Below are positions 47,215 to 59,929 of a stretch of 64,000 nucleotides of DNA, in pieces. Made by a program: the position numbers and the translations under genes. Position 1 is the stretch's first letter, and the number at the start of each line of letters is the position of its first letter. The DNA comes from Antilocapra americana (Eukaryota; Chordata; Mammalia; Artiodactyla; Antilocapridae), in the NCBI GenBank assembly GCA_007570785.1, contig ML664174.1:5266828-5330827 (forward strand). The letters run 5' to 3'. The notes under the pieces were generated by a model. It was not told the origin of the DNA, made no database searches, and saw only the letters and a program-made list of their open reading frames with translations.

Positions 47215-47860
47215 CGCAGTTGGTGAGTCAATGGGGTTGAAGTACTCGGATAGACTGCTGGTATGTAAAATAGTAAAACTGTCAAACAGGACAAGTCAAC
47301 GAGAGTTACAAATGCTACAAATGTATACACTGTCTGGGCCAGCAATTCAGTTTCAGAAATCTATAGATATTCTGTGTAAGTGAGAAATGATGGATATACA
47401 AGTTTACAGGCCATGGCATTGTCTCTGATAGTAAAAATCTGGAAACAGCCCAAATGCCTACCAGTGGCTGTTTGTGTAAGCTGTGGTACAGCCATACAAT
47501 GGAATAGTACGAAGCTATAAAAATAAAGATACAAGAACACAGAAACTATTTATATTCTGATATGAAAAGATTTTGAAGCTGTATTATTAAGTTAAAACCA
47601 CCAAAGTACAAAATAGCATTATAGTAAACATGCTACCATTTATGTAAAATGTAGGCAAAGACTACATATCCCTATTTTCTTACATATGCATTATGGAAGA
47701 ATATATGAAAATAACAGGAGCTGGAGGGCACAGCTGAGCAGATGGGGAATAGAACTTCCCAGAATGAAACATTTCACGGTATATCTTTTCATACCCTTTG
47801 ATCTTAGAATCTTATGAATATATAACTTATTAAAATTGAGTAAAACTTCATATGCTTAAA
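47215..47860 (+). mobile_element. Old L1 3' region
   Basis: GCCAGCAATTCAGTTTCAGA, GGAAACAGCCCAAATGCCTA and CAATGGAATAGTACGAAGCT in L1 order. Confidence 0.5.
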
Positions 47861-48361
47861 GGAAGAAGTTAAAGAATGCAATGACATGTTTTCTGGGAGA
47901 GGTCTAGATGAAATAACGTTGGTAGATATTAACACTAAATGTTGAAGCTGATTGATGGGTCTGTGGTGGTTCACTGTGTGTTTGAGAATTTTTTACAGTG
48001 AATCATCAAAAATGTAAAAGATATTCATAATAGCCAAATGCCGGAAACAATCTAAATGTTCTTAGCTAGTAAAAACAGGTAAACAAAATGTGGTCTATCC
48101 ATACAGTGGAATACTAATCATTAACAAAATGCAACAATCAACTGATAAGCAAATTGCAAACTGGATGAACCTCAAAAACATCACACAAAGGGAAAGAAAC
48201 CAGACTCATGACCGTATATAGTATGTGTATAATATATATATAGTATAGTATACATATTGCATAGTATAAAGTATGATTCCATTTCTACAAAATGTCTCAA
48301 AGGGGCAAATCCATAGACAGAGAGCAGATGAGTGGTTGCCTGGGGCTGGGAGTGAGAAGGA

Positions 48362-48540
48362 GAAAGTGAAAGTGAAAGTTGCTCAGCCAATGCCCCGACT
48401 CTTTGTGACCCCATGGAATAGTCCATGGAATTCTCCAGGCCAGAATACTGGAGTGGGTAGCTGCTCCATTCTCCAGAGGATCTTCCCAACTCAGGAATAG
48501 AACCCAGCAGATTCTTCACCAGCTGGGCCACAGGGGAACT
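48362..48540 (-). mobile_element. Bov-tA SINE, inverted member of a pair
   Basis: Begins GAAAGTGAAAGTGAAAGTTG (inverted tail) and ends at the degraded head GGGCCACAGGGGAA. Confidence 0.5.
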
Positions 48541-48551
48541 CCAATATTCTT

Positions 48552-48722
48552 GGGCTTCCCTTGTGGTCCAGCTGGTGAAGAGTCTGCCTTCAATGAGGTA
48601 GACCTGGGTTCGATCCCTGGGTTGGGAAGATCCCCTGGAGAAAGGAAAGGCCACCAACTCCAGTATTCTGGCCTGGAGAATTCTATGGATTATACAGTCC
48701 ATGGGGGTAGTAAAGAGTAGGA
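48552..48722 (+). mobile_element. Bov-tA SINE, direct member of a pair
   Basis: Head GGGCTTCCCTTGTGGTCCAG at 48553, tail degraded near GGGGGTAGTAAAGAGTAG. Confidence 0.5.
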
Positions 48723-48899
48723 AAGGGAAATAACTGCAAATGGGCAGAAGGGATCTTTCTGTGATAACAGAGATATTCTAAACTTGATTGTGGTGATCCC
48801 TATACATTTAGAGAAAGTCACTGAATTAATTTCATGGTGTGTAAATTATACCTCATTTAAGTGACTTTAAAAAGTGAAGGGATTGGGGCTACTAAGGGG

Positions 48900-49360
48900 T
48901 GGTAGTGGTTAGAAGAAAGGGTCCTGGCATTTGACTCACTGGGTTAAAATATCAGCTCTCCCAGTTCAGCTGGGCAAGCTACCTGCTTCCAATGTCCATA
49001 CCATAGAGTGCGTCTGTAGTAACTAATGCTTACTGTTAACACCAGGCATTATTCCAAATAACTTACATATGGCTTTCCCTTTAATAAGCCTTACAACTCT
49101 CCCTTGGTGATCATTTAAATCATTTTACAAATGAGGAAACTGGGCATAGAGAGGTTAAGTGACTAGCCTGCCCAGTCACGCCCAGTCACACAGCTAACCA
49201 GCAGGGGAGCAGGTAACCTGATTTTAAGAATCAAGTGCTTTAACCACCTGACTGCACTGCCTCACAATGACACTGCCTAACTCAGGTTCTTATGAGAACT
49301 AAATAAAAATAATTGATACAAAGTGCTTGACCTAAATTAAGTGCTCAGTAAATGCTAGCC
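48900..49360 (+). mobile_element. Two MIR-like relics in tandem
   Basis: Second copy at 49020-49240 has CATTTTACAAATGAGGAAAC, TGGGCATAGAGAGGTTAAGT and CACACAGCTAACCAGC. Confidence 0.5.
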
Positions 49361-49937
49361 AGGGAAGAAACCACCATCTAACTGACTCAAATGGCATGGG
49401 TTTGTCCAGCTGTATTTTGAAATGTTCAGACAATAAAAAGCCAAGTCTGTTTAAGAAATAGTCTGAAAGGAAAGTGCTAAACCCTACAGAGTAGCCATAA
49501 AGAAATCTCTTTTCTATCTGGTTTTGATATTAACGGATGGAGAGAGTAGAGAGAAGCCAGTGCTATTCCTAATGTGTATTTAAGTGCTTGAGTTTCTTGC
49601 AAGGCAATGGGACAGTGTGCTGAAGAGTCTGGAGCCCAGTCTTTGGGGCAAAACAGAACCAGTTTAACCTCAGCTCCTCAACAAATTTGGCCACCCAGTG
49701 ACAAGATATTTAACTTCTATTATGTCTCATGGTCCTCATCTGTAAAACAGGTTTTAAGAAAAAGGTCCAGCTTGGGGGATGTGAGGATTACATACTGTAA
49801 CATGTGTAAAGTCATCAGCTCAAGTTCATGACACGTACTTAGTACTTAATAAATGGAAGTGCCTGTCTTCCATCTAACTTTCTTATCACCTACAGGCATA
49901 CTTCTCGTTGTAGATCATTAAGGAAGCATTGCACTTG
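49361..49937. other. Single-copy intron with a MIR-like stretch
   Basis: 49650-49850 has MIR-like wording (GACAAGATATTTAACTTC, CTCATCTGTAAAACAGG). The rest is unique. Confidence 0.5.
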
Positions 49938-50060
49938 CTGTTGTTTGGTCGCTAACCACGTCTGAGTCTTTGCAGCCTCATGGATTGTAGCACACCAGGC
50001 TCCATTCTTCACTGTCTCCCAGGGTCTGCTCAAATTCATGCCCACTGAGGTGGTGATGCC
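49938..50060 (-). mobile_element. BovB 3'-end fragment
   Basis: Inverted tail GGTCGCTAACCACGTCTGAG through CTCAAATTCATGCCCACTGA. Confidence 0.5.
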
Positions 50061-50590
50061 GTAACGGAAGGCTGGCCAAACGTCTTGTGCCCCTAGCACT
50101 GTGATCTGACCCTCTACATTGGGACTAGGCTGCCCGGTGGGCCAGTCCTATCCTCCACCTGCAGGGGGGCCGGGAGCCGCAGCCACTGTCCCCAGGAGGC
50201 ATCTGCCAGCCTCTCCATAGGGCCTGCAAACCGATGGGTGACGGGAAGCAACCCCTCTAAAGACCAAGGGAGGAGTGGCTTTAAGTAGGTCTGTGAATTT
50301 GGCAGAAGAAAGATTACCATCACTAGGACAGAATAATTCTCCACTTCCCCAGAGAGCAGAGACTGAGCAGCTGGGTCTAGGCTGGGCCAAGAGGCTGGCC
50401 AAGTTAAGCACAAAAAAGGACTTCCTGTGACCTTAAGACCAGTGAAGGGTGTGGAAGGAGCTCTGCCTTGGTGTCTTCAGGGGACAGGGGACAGCTGAGG
50501 GGAAAATACTCTTCCCTGGGCCCTGGAAGGGCGCTCCCACTCTCTGCCCTGCCTGCTTCAGCTGCCGTCTTCCCTCCCAGGCGGAGCAGT
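50061..50590. other. Single-copy intron
   Basis: No repeat or exon recognised. Confidence 0.5.
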
Positions 50591-50706
50591 GGTGGTGGCT
50601 TAGTCACTAAATGATGTAGCCATGGACTGTAGCCTGCCAGGCCCCTCTGTCTATGGGATTCTCCAGGCAAGAATACTGGAGTGGGCTGCCATTCCCTTCT
50701 CCAAAG
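50591..50706 (-). mobile_element. Bov-A monomer fragment
   Basis: Inverted 3' half with a short internal deletion near AAATGATGTAGCC. Confidence 0.5.
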
Positions 50707-50829
50707 AACAGCAGAGGCATGGGCAATACCATCAAGCAGCTGACCCATTTCTTCCCTCTGTCCTAGGACACAGATCATAATGGGAATCAAAGAGGTGCTC
50801 TAGCCAATGGGCTAAGAGCACTAACTTAA

Positions 50830-51240
50830 GAATGAGACAAGCTGTGTGGGAACCCAGCTCTGCCACTGACTAAGCTGTGCAGCCTTGGGCAAATTATTTA
50901 ATTTCTCTGTTGTTGTTTAGTTGCTCAGTTGTGTCCAACTCTTTGTGACCCATGGACTCAGTCCACCAGGCTTCTCTGTCCATGGGATTTCCCAGGCAAG
51001 AATACTGGAGTGGGTTGCCCTTTCCTTCTCCAGGGGATATTCCCAACCCAGGGATCAAACTCCTGCATTGGCCGCTGGACTCTTTACCACCAAGCCACCA
51101 GGTAAACCCTAACCTCTCTGTAAGCTATCCCACAGAGATGCTGGGAGAAGAAAAGGAGATCATGCGTGTAAAATGCTTAGGCTGGTGCTGTGCACAGGGT
51201 TACTGCTCCACAAATAGCTCTGTTATGAAGCTAGTGTTGA
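50830..51240 (+). mobile_element. MIR, split by a SINE
   Basis: Left part ends GGGCAAATTATTTAATTTCT; right part resumes CTCTCTGTAAGCTATCC after the SINE at 50911-51111. Confidence 0.5.
50911..51111 (-). mobile_element. Bov-tA SINE inside a MIR
   Basis: Inverted copy, TTGCTCAGTTGTGTCCAACT to GCCACCAGGTAAACCC. Confidence 0.5.
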
Positions 51241-51244
51241 GGCT

Positions 51245-51994
51245 GAGACAAAGCCAATCATGAGTCCCCTTTCCTGTCTTAAAGAGGAAGCCGGCAGGAT
51301 ACCATCTGGGCTCTGCCCAGGAGAGCATCCAACCCCCTTCCCAAGTCTGCAGTGCCTGTGGGGTTCCGCCCACCAAACCCACCACAGTGCCGACTCTGGT
51401 TCTTTATGCTTTTGCGGCACTTGGACAGTTGGTGAAGCCGTTTCATATACACTGTCTCATCTGATAAGCCCATGTATATTATAATTGCAATTCTGCAGAT
51501 TAAAATTGGAGAGATTCAAGGTGTGGGCAAATTCCACAGCCAGTGAAGGGAGACTGAAGCTCAGGGCACTCAACTTGTGTTTCATATCATTCTGGGTCTT
51601 CCTGGCAGAGGTGAAGGTTTGTCCTGCCCTGGCACACATTCCCTCTTCTGCCTAAGCTTCAGGGCCCAGTGGTCTGTGAGCACAGACTTGGAGGCCAGGG
51701 TCAAGATTAGGGCTTGGTGCATATCTGTGGGAGGGGTGTTCCCTCTCATTGCCCTGACCAAGGGCAGGAGAGGTGGGGACAGGCCCTATCTTACTGGATT
51801 GTTTCTCACCAAGCCAGTGGTCCATATAGCTGGTCTACCTGGGATCACCCAGTGTAGAGACATGGGAAATGGAGTTGAGTTCTCTCAGGAGATTTGGGGG
51901 ACAAACTTCAAACATTTCTATGAAAAAAAATCTTTTTTGGACAGAATTTTAGGTGATTTTTATTTTCCTTATTTCGTCTGTATTTTAAACTATT
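51245..51994. other. Single-copy intron with a MIR-like stretch
   Basis: 51440-51560 carries MIR-like wording (CATATACACTGTCTCATCTG). No exon seen. Confidence 0.5.
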
Positions 51995-52145
51995 TACAGT
52001 GAGTATAATTTTTTATATTGAAGTACATATGATTTACAATGTTGTTAGTTTCTAGTATATAGCAAAGTGATTTAGTTTTATATATACATGTATATATTCT
52101 TTTTCAGATTCCTTTCCATTATAAGTTATTGCAAGGTACTGATCT
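51995..52145 (-). mobile_element. L1 3' end fragment, inverted
   Basis: TATTGAAGTACATATGATTT, then GTATATAGCAAAGTGATTTA: reversed L1 3' UTR. Confidence 0.5.
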
Positions 52146-52484
52146 ATGTAAATTTTCATAATATTAAGTCTTATGAAAAAAAAACAACAACAAAGACCAA
52201 CCCTTCCTTTAACCACTGAAGTTGAGAATTTAAATATGAAAACAGGGTCACTGAGCCCCCATGGGTCTGGAAGTCCCTCTCTCCTTCCCTGTGGGGACAA
52301 GTCCCTCCTCTGAAAATCATAAGCGTTCATGGGCCCTGAGAGCTTCGGGGATCTTGGGGGCCCAGAGATCTGCATCTGAGAATCACAGGAGCTCCATGGG
52401 CCCCGAAATCTGCATGGAGCCTCTCTAGCTGAAGCTTGCATCTGTAAAACAATTTAACTGTCGTCAATAACGGAAGTGGGGGGA

Positions 52485-52620
52485 ATTCCCTGATGGTCCT
52501 CCAATGGAACGGACTCCACACTTCCACTGCAGGGGGCATGGGTTGGATCCCTGTTTGGGGAACTAGGATCCCACATGCCTAGTTCAGCCTAGTGTAGCCA
52601 TAAATAAATAATAAAATAAA
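52485..52620 (+). mobile_element. tRNA-Glu-derived SINE fragment (CHR-like)
   Basis: AATTCCCTGATGGTCCTCCA head, GGGTTGGATCCCTGTTTGGG B-box region, AATAAATAATAAAATAAA tail. Confidence 0.5.
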
Positions 52621-53734
52621 CAATGGAACTGGGATGGAGGGTTTGGGCAATTAATTCTTTCCAGATAGGGCTGGAACAGCATTTTCATCCTCCATCCTCA
52701 TTTCCAAGGGCTGGTCATTTTCTGAGACCATCACTGCTGGGGCTGAGATTCTGTTCCCGGCCCAGAGGGAAAGTATATAGGGAATTTCCCTCTGCAGGCT
52801 TGCCTGAAGGCAGGTGCTCTCGGGAGCCACATTCTTAACGGGAATCTTTCAATCACTCTCCACCGCAGCATCTGGAGGTCAATGAGAGCCTCACTATTTT
52901 TATAATCTTTTCATTTAGTTCTGTCAGTTTAAAATCATCAACAGTGAAACCAGAGAGTAAAGCCCATGTCAATGTCTGGGCTCCTCTGGGGAGGCACCAA
53001 GGACAGATGATTCCGGGAGCCTGCCCCTGCAGAGCTGTTCCCAGTGCACATGGCCTGGGTTCAATTCTCATATCTTGAGACAATTTTCTCTTCCCCCGCC
53101 TTCCTGTTTGCCTGCAAGGCCATCCAAGATGTTGGCTTCCTGAAGCAAAAGTTCCTTCTCCTGGGAGCACTGAATCTGATAAAACTGCCTCCCAGGGACC
53201 TTGCCAAGATCAAGCAGGATGATGTGGGTCAAAGTGCAAACTTAAGAGTATCTACAGATATGAATTCTGAGGACAAGGATGCACATGTGGATACGTAGCA
53301 ATAGCTAGCACTATGACACAGTCTCCTGCTTTTAAGAATCTTACACATTACATCACTGACAATGACCAACAGAACATATGTTCATATTAAATTAATTAAC
53401 AAAAATAGCTCAGAACAATTTCTACATTGGGTATGGAAGACAGCTTTTGTTTTGGGAAGCCCAGCATTCATTTCCCCTCTGAGGATCACTCTGGTTTCCT
53501 TTTAGGGAATGGCCTCTTATCTCTGAAGGCAACCTTGCTGGGAAGGTAAACCATCCAAGGGTCTCCCCCACCCACCAACATCACTACAGAGGCCAGAGGG
53601 ATCCCTGCAGGCCTCTTTGGAGACATCTCACTTCTTCCCACAAAAGGGCAACCACAGAACTTAAGTGGGCCAGCAAGGCCTTTCCAGGCCTGAGGCTTGA
53701 GACCAGCATCAGAGAAGTATAAACGGTGAAAAAT
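52621..53734. other. Single-copy intron
   Basis: No repeat or exon recognised; the reading frame at 53044-53298 has no recognisable similarity. Confidence 0.5.
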
Positions 53735-53943
53735 GAAGTGAAAGTATTAGTTGCATCTGACTCTTAGCAATCTCATGGACTGTATAGCCCACCAGGCTCC
53801 TCTGTCCATGGAATTCTCCAGGCAAGAATATTGGAGTGGGCTGCCATTCCCTTCTCCAGATAGATCTTTCTGATCCAGGGATTGAGCCCAGGTCCCCTGT
53901 GTCACAGGTGGATTCTTTACCACCTAAGCCACCAGGGAAGTTG
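53735..53943 (-). mobile_element. Bov-tA SINE
   Basis: Inverted copy from GTGAAAGTATTAGTTGCATC to AGCCACCAGGGAAGTT. Confidence 0.5.
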
Positions 53944-55139
53944 TAGATGGTGAGCCTTCTAGCAAAGTAAAGCCTTCAGAGGTTTTGATCACCTGAAGCA
54001 GCTGGCTCCCAGCCTCCCAAGTATCGTTGTAGCAATATATTCACCTGAAACTGAGGTTCACCATGCTAACAATCAGAAACTCTAAAATGGAGATCCCATC
54101 CAAGTGATGACTTCCACATGGGCTTAGCCACTCAGCTTCTCCAAGGCCTCCAGCACCTAAGCACTCCTCAGGTGCTCCAAAGGGAAGACAATTAAGGGCC
54201 TCTATCCACCAGCCAAAAAAAAAAGCCATGTCATTGTCAGACCCAAACATAAGCCTGGACCACATGTACTCTTTTTCTAGGTGCTGACTTCTCCAGACCT
54301 TGGGTTGAGTTTTTAAGTTTCGGAGGCTGTGGAGACCAACTATTTTTCAACCCACAGAGTTCTTGGCTGATGGAAACCTGCTGGAACCTTCTAGTCCTTG
54401 AGGATGTACCCTGTCAAAGACCCATGAATCTCGTTTCCAAGTGATTCCAGGTGGGAAACTAGTGAGGTCTAGGGCCACAATTCTCTAGGCCAGCTAGGTG
54501 CTCACTTCAGCTCAGGAATAAAGGCAATGCCACTGGCCACTCTGGGCCTTGGGGACACACTGGTGTCCACTGGCTGGAGCACTAGGGTCTCTGGGGCCTG
54601 ACATGATGGTGTAGGGGCAAGTTAGTAGCATCTCCACTAAACTTATCCACCACCAATTGCATCAGAGGGTTCCTGACAGCCAGCTGTCAGCCCATTCAGA
54701 CTGCTTTCTGGTTCACCCTAATGCAGAACAACTGCCCTGTGGCTTTGAGAAAAGGCAGCATGGTACAGTGTGAAGAGTTGTGGCCAGGAGGTTGGAAGCC
54801 AGCATCCCAGCCCTCATCTGCACAAACAAGCTGTGTGGCTTTAATCAGGGGACAGCCTCTCCAACCTTTACTTCTTCCCTGTAAATCAGGCCGCGAGGCG
54901 CCCTTCCAGGTCCTTTACTCAGGTCTGACTGGCTGTGCTTCTGGGTGTGGCTAGAAAGCAGGTGTGGGGACCCGAGGACAGCAGTAGCACTTTTGCTAGT
55001 TTGCTGTGGATGTGCAGGGTCACTGATTCCAAGAAACATTTTGGCTTCTTAGCACCACAGTCTTCTGGGACACAGGAGACTTCAGGAACAATCCAGAGCC
55101 CCTGGTGCTACGGAGGCTTTTCTGCAAGTCCTCAGAATT
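53944..55139. other. Single-copy intron with a MIR-like stretch
   Basis: 54740-54850 looks MIR-like (AAAGGCAGCATGGTACAGTG). No exon seen. Confidence 0.5.
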
Positions 55140-55652
55140 ATCTTGGAAGGAAAGAGATGACAAACCTAGATAGTGTATTAAAAAGCAAAGATACCACTTT
55201 GCCGACAAAGGTAGGTATAGTCTTTCCAGTAGTCATGTATGGATGCGAGAGTTGGACCATAAAGAAGGCTGAGTACCAAAGAATTGATGCCTTTTAACGG
55301 TGGTGCTGGAGAAGACTCTTGAGAGTCCCTTGGACAGCAAGATCAAACCAGTCAATCCTAAAGGAAATCAACCCTGAATATTCATTGAAAGGACTGATGC
55401 CGAAGCTGAAACTCCAATACTTTGACCACCTGATGTGAAGAAGTGACTCATTGGAAAAGACCCTGATACTGGGAAAGATTGAAGGCAGAAAGGGAAGAGG
55501 GTGACAGGGGAGAAGATGGTTGGATGGCATCACCAATTCAATGGACATGAACTTGGGCAAACTGCCGGAGATGGTGAAGGACAGGGAGGCCTGGCGTACT
55601 ACAGTCCATGGGGTTGCAAAGAGTCAGACCCAACTTGGTAACTGAACAACAA
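55140..55652 (+). mobile_element. BovB LINE 3' fragment
   Basis: Plus-strand ORF2 end (GTAGTCATGTATGGATGCGA, GGATGGCATCACCAATTCAA) to the tail GTAACTGAACAACAACC. Frame broken. Confidence 0.5.
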
Positions 55653-55769
55653 CCCAGAAGAGGATCAAGTGGAGAATCTTCTACTGGATTTGGACCCTAC
55701 AAATAGGATTTTCAGTTAGCGTATCTCACTTAGAGTTGCACCATTTCCGAGCTATAGTTTCACCTCAGT

Positions 55770-55920
55770 CTGAACACAAGAGGCAGTGTGATCCAAGAGA
55801 AAGAACTGTGGCAGCAGAAAAGGCCGGATCTGTGTTGGCTCTGCCACCCAGGAGATTGCTGTTTGCCTTCAGAGAAGTCACTTCACCTCTCTGAGTTGTT
55901 TCCCTCGACAGCAAAATGAA
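55770..55920 (+). mobile_element. MIR
   Basis: AGGCAGTGTGATCCAAGAGA, GGCTCTGCCACCCAGGAG and GTCACTTCACCTCTCTGAG follow MIR order. Confidence 0.5.
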
Positions 55921-56375
55921 GGAACTGGACTTGACTTCATTCATTTATTTATTATATATTCCTTATAGTACTAGACACAGGAAAACAAAAACTCCAGGGC
56001 TGTAAAAGGGAGGAAGCAGGTCATTTTCCTACTCCTGGTTCGGGAACAGTTGCCATTACTATGCTAAATTTCCAGCTGAAGCAAAAGGGAAGTACTGTGC
56101 ACTGCTTAATTTTCAGCTTGCTTAAAGAAAGCTTACCCATCAGTCAGGAGACACTTCTTTCTTTCCTGGATTCTGCAATTCACCCAGACTTGCATTTAAC
56201 CAGTAAACATGTACTGAGCAGCTAGGAGAGGCCTACTGAGCTGAGCCTACAAAAGCAAGCACACCTGAGGGGATTTTACCTTGGGGATTCTTCCACAGTG
56301 GAAATACAACAATGATGTCAATGCTGATGGTACCAAAGATGCCGAGAGGGGCTCTACAAAAGTGAGGGTGGGATT

Positions 56376-56577
56376 GTTGTTTCCTCGCTAAGTTGTGTCC
56401 AACTCCTTGCAACCACAAGGATTGCAGCTCACCAGGCTCCTCTATCCATGGGATTCTCCAGGCAAGAACACTGGAGTGGGTAGCCATTTCCTTCTCCAGG
56501 GGATCTTCTGGACCCAGGGATTAAACCCGCAACTCCTGCACTGGCAGACAGATTCTTTACCACTAAGCCACCAGGCG
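56376..56577 (-). mobile_element. Bov-tA SINE
   Basis: Inverted copy, CGCTAAGTTGTGTCCAACTC to TAAGCCACCAGGCG. Confidence 0.5.
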
Positions 56578-56884
56578 CAGTTGTAATTCTACAAAAATCA
56601 ACAGCGAGCAAGATCACAAAACCTGGCCACGGTCCCCTCCTGGGGACCTGGCTTGATAAGGGGACTTGATCTCAAAACCAGGAGTGGTGAGCGACTCACA
56701 CATCCTGGAGACTCTCAATTATTCATCAGATCATTTCAGCTTTTGACAAGAGTTAGGGGCTGGATAAGAGATGCTCAGCTTTCTATAGCAGCCCAGGGGC
56801 ACTGGTCCCCTATGTCTCTGGAGAGAAAAAAATTATGCCAGGCAGAGCCTGCCTGCTCACACACCTTTTCTTTTTTTTATGAAG

Positions 56885-57300
56885 ACTTGCATTTTATTGT
56901 AAAATTTTTCAAATGTACTGAGAAGTTGAAGGAATCATATAACACTCAGGGAAATATATAGTGAACACTCAGCTCGATTCTACAACATTTTGCTATAGTT
57001 GTTTATGTCTAGCCCTCCATCCATCCTTTCATTTGTCAATCAATCCTCCTTAACATTTTGATAAATTTCAAACAAAGCTGTAGACCTCAGTTTATTCCAC
57101 CCTCTCAATACTTCAGCATGATTATTATTAACTAGAGTTCAAAATATGTTTAAGGTTTTGTGTGCAGATGAAAAATGCACAAATCTTAAGTGTAACTTAG
57201 ATGAATTTTGATAAATGCGTACACCTGTTCATTCAAATCCCTTACCAAGAAATACAACATCAATATCACTCCAAGAGAGTGTTCTTGTCCACCTCATTTT
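56885..57300 (-). mobile_element. Ancient L1-type relic
   Basis: AACTTAGATGAATTTTGATA and CCAAGAAATACAACATCAAT resemble old L1ME 3' text. Family uncertain. Confidence 0.5.
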
Positions 57301-58139
57301 TAAGAGACCCACTGCCCACCTCATCCCCACAGCCCCTGCTGTCCTAACCTATGTAACCTGTGCCTCATGACTCTGGGTGCTTTGCCACAGTCCAGGGTGG
57401 GCACTGAGCCAAAGGCAGCCTATCTAAGTGCTGGCTAGTGACCTTTGACCTCTATAGTCAGGCTCAGGGGGTTGAGCTGGGTCAATCTGAGGCTCTCACG
57501 GAAGGTAGTGTGGTAGGAGATAGATGGGCTCTTGGGCTGGACAATAGGTATTTGTCAAGTGGGGCAAAACTGAAGCTTTCTTTTCTCCCAGACACCCCAA
57601 GGACAAACTAAGGCTCTGCTAAAGTGAAGAGATAAGATGACCACTTCTGAGGTCAAGGAAAATGTCCCTGTCGGCATACTCACAGGAAGGCTCCTTGGAG
57701 ATCAAAAAGGGAGGGGGGACCACCCCATAATAAGTGTGGACATACCCTCACAGCCTCAGGGGTGGGATCCATCCTAGTAAAAATTTGCACGCGTGTATTG
57801 GGGAGGGTCTTAGGGAAGGTCAGCTGTAAAAAAAGAAACAAGGTAATTGGTCCAAGGTCAACAAAGACAGGAAGGTCTGTCCTACGTGATTTAAATCACC
57901 TCTTCACTGCAGTCCTTCTCATTAGAGAGGACACTCATACCCTTTCTCTCCTTTCTCTGCTAGCATGTACTTCTGCTTTGTTTTTCTCTTATAAGCAAAC
58001 TGCTTCTCTGTGTGCCCTCCGACTAGTTCTACTATGTCTCTAATAGTAAACTTTGTACCTGTTTTTATAGTTTTTGCCTCCTTGAAACGTCTTGCTTTCA
58101 AACAAGGGGCAAGAGTCAGGGCCATTTTGCTTCTAGCCT
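57301..58139. other. Single-copy intron
   Basis: No repeat or exon recognised. Confidence 0.5.
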
Positions 58140-58142
58140 CTA

Positions 58143-58227
58143 GTGGCTCGGTCGGTAAACAGCCTGGTGGGCTATAATGGGGTCACAAAGAGCCAGACAT
58201 GACTGAGTGACTAACACTGTCACTTCA
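58143..58227 (+). mobile_element. Bov-tA SINE with large internal deletion
   Basis: The head GTGGCTCGGTCGGTAAAC joins directly to the tail unit AGCCTGGTGGGCTATAATGG; the middle of about 110 bp is missing. Confidence 0.5.
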
Positions 58228-58280
58228 CGTCTAGTCCCTAGTGGACTAGCAGCTAGGATTCCTCATTTTCATCCAGGCTA

Positions 58281-58508
58281 TGTGTGTGTGTGCTAAGTCA
58301 CTTCAGTCGTGTTTGACTCCTTGTGATCCCATGGACTGTAGCCCACCAGACTCTTCTGTCCATGGGATTCTTCAGGCAAGAATACTGGAGTGAGTTGCCA
58401 TGCCTTCTTCCAGGGGATCTTCCCAACCCAAGGATGGAACCCATATCTCTTATGTCTCCTGCATTGACAGGCGGGTTCTTTACCACTAGTGTCACCTGGG
58501 AAGCCCTC
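58281..58508 (-). mobile_element. Bov-tA SINE with target duplication
   Basis: Perfect 12-bp flanks TCATCCAGGCTA at 58269-58280 and 58509-58520. A short TG tract adjoins the inverted tail. Confidence 0.5.
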
Positions 58509-58520
58509 TCATCCAGGCTA

Positions 58521-59929
58521 CCCAGGTCCTGGACAGGGAACTAAGATCCTCCTCCAAGCCACCACTCACTGCTGTCTCGGAGATCAGTGGAACACTGAGA
58601 GACCACACTGGTTGGGCAAAGACACTGAGCTGCAGGCCACAAGGCAGATCTGAGGCTGGGGAAGCAGGACCCTGGGCCACATGCCCGTAGAAGTACAGAG
58701 AAGCCAGGGCTAGTAAGGAACACAAGTGTGTATCCAGGAGAACAAGCCTCAGTGTGAGGACAAATAGTCCCTGAGGGAGGATGAGAGAGAGGGCCTAGCT
58801 GCAATTCCAGGTGTCCAGGGTCTGTGGAAACTTGGGGGCCTCTCCTCCATGCAACTATAACAGCCCCCCAGGAATGGAAATGCAGACAATGGTATGTCAG
58901 ACAGTTAGGAAAATGAAAGGATCTTTCTTACATGAGATCCTACTTCTGTGTGGGATGGGCTGTAGGCATGACCTAAATATCCTCGGAAAATGATGACAAT
59001 AGTAAATGACACTTGCATAATATGTGATAACAAAGCCGAGCGCATACTACACATTCTAATGCATCATCTCACCTGATCGTCACAACAGCCTTCTCCTCTA
59101 TGAAGAAGGCACTTTACTTTCATTGTCCCCGTTTTGCAGTAGAGCAAACAGCTGCGGGACAGAGATGTAATATGCCCAAGGTCATGGTCAGCCAAGGAAT
59201 CTGAGCTGTGGTACAGAGCAGGGGTCCTGGCGTGTGATCCTGTGACTGCTCAGAGGAGGCCCCTGCATTGTGTGCAGGGCTAGGTGGCAAGTTTTCTGCC
59301 CTGGAGCATGTCACGAGTGTGCAGGTGTGTAAAGAGCCTCCCTGCTCTAGCTTGCAACCATCACCTCCTCAGAACATGCCAGACAGGGCGAATCACCTGA
59401 AGTGCAGCCGGGGAGCTGACCCAGGGTTTGGGGTTCCTTAGGTACACGAATCTGTGTGCCAGCATCCACCCAACCCTGCTCCCCCACAGCTGCAGTCCTC
59501 TGTCCTTGCTGACAGTGACAACCTGGGGGACTCTTGAGGCTGAAAGGGGGCAGGATGGCCCAACACCAGCATCAAGAAACTGACTCTGTGTTCCCTGTGG
59601 CTGAAGAGGGGGCAGCCCTTCCTAGAAGAACTGCAGTGGGATTGGGTGGGAGAAGAAAGAGATACGGGTCTCCACAGCCCCTGCCAGCCCTGGGAAGTCA
59701 GGATGATTCTAGCCCCAGGAGAGGGTCAGAAAGATATTCAGCAGGGCAGGTGTGAGCGCCCCAAGGCAGGAATCTATTTTTTCAAATAGGACGGGGCACA
59801 GCTGAGCTGAATCATTCTTCTTAGGTCCATCCTCCCCTGGCGTCAATCTACGCCTCTGCCATCATACGTGAGTAAAGACACAACACAGTAAAGCGGAGAA
59901 AACAGGGGGATAATAATGATAACAGACTT
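58521..59929. other. Single-copy intron with one MIR-like stretch
   Basis: 59040-59200 looks MIR-like (CATCATCTCACCTGATCGTC). No exon seen. Confidence 0.5.

Larger units (their letters stand above)
48000..48875 (+). mobile_element. Old L1 3' region, split by a SINE pair
   Basis: ATTCATAATAGCCAAATGCC and TGAGTGGTTGCCTGGGGCTG before the SINEs; AACTTGATTGTGGTGATCCC after them. Confidence 0.5.
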
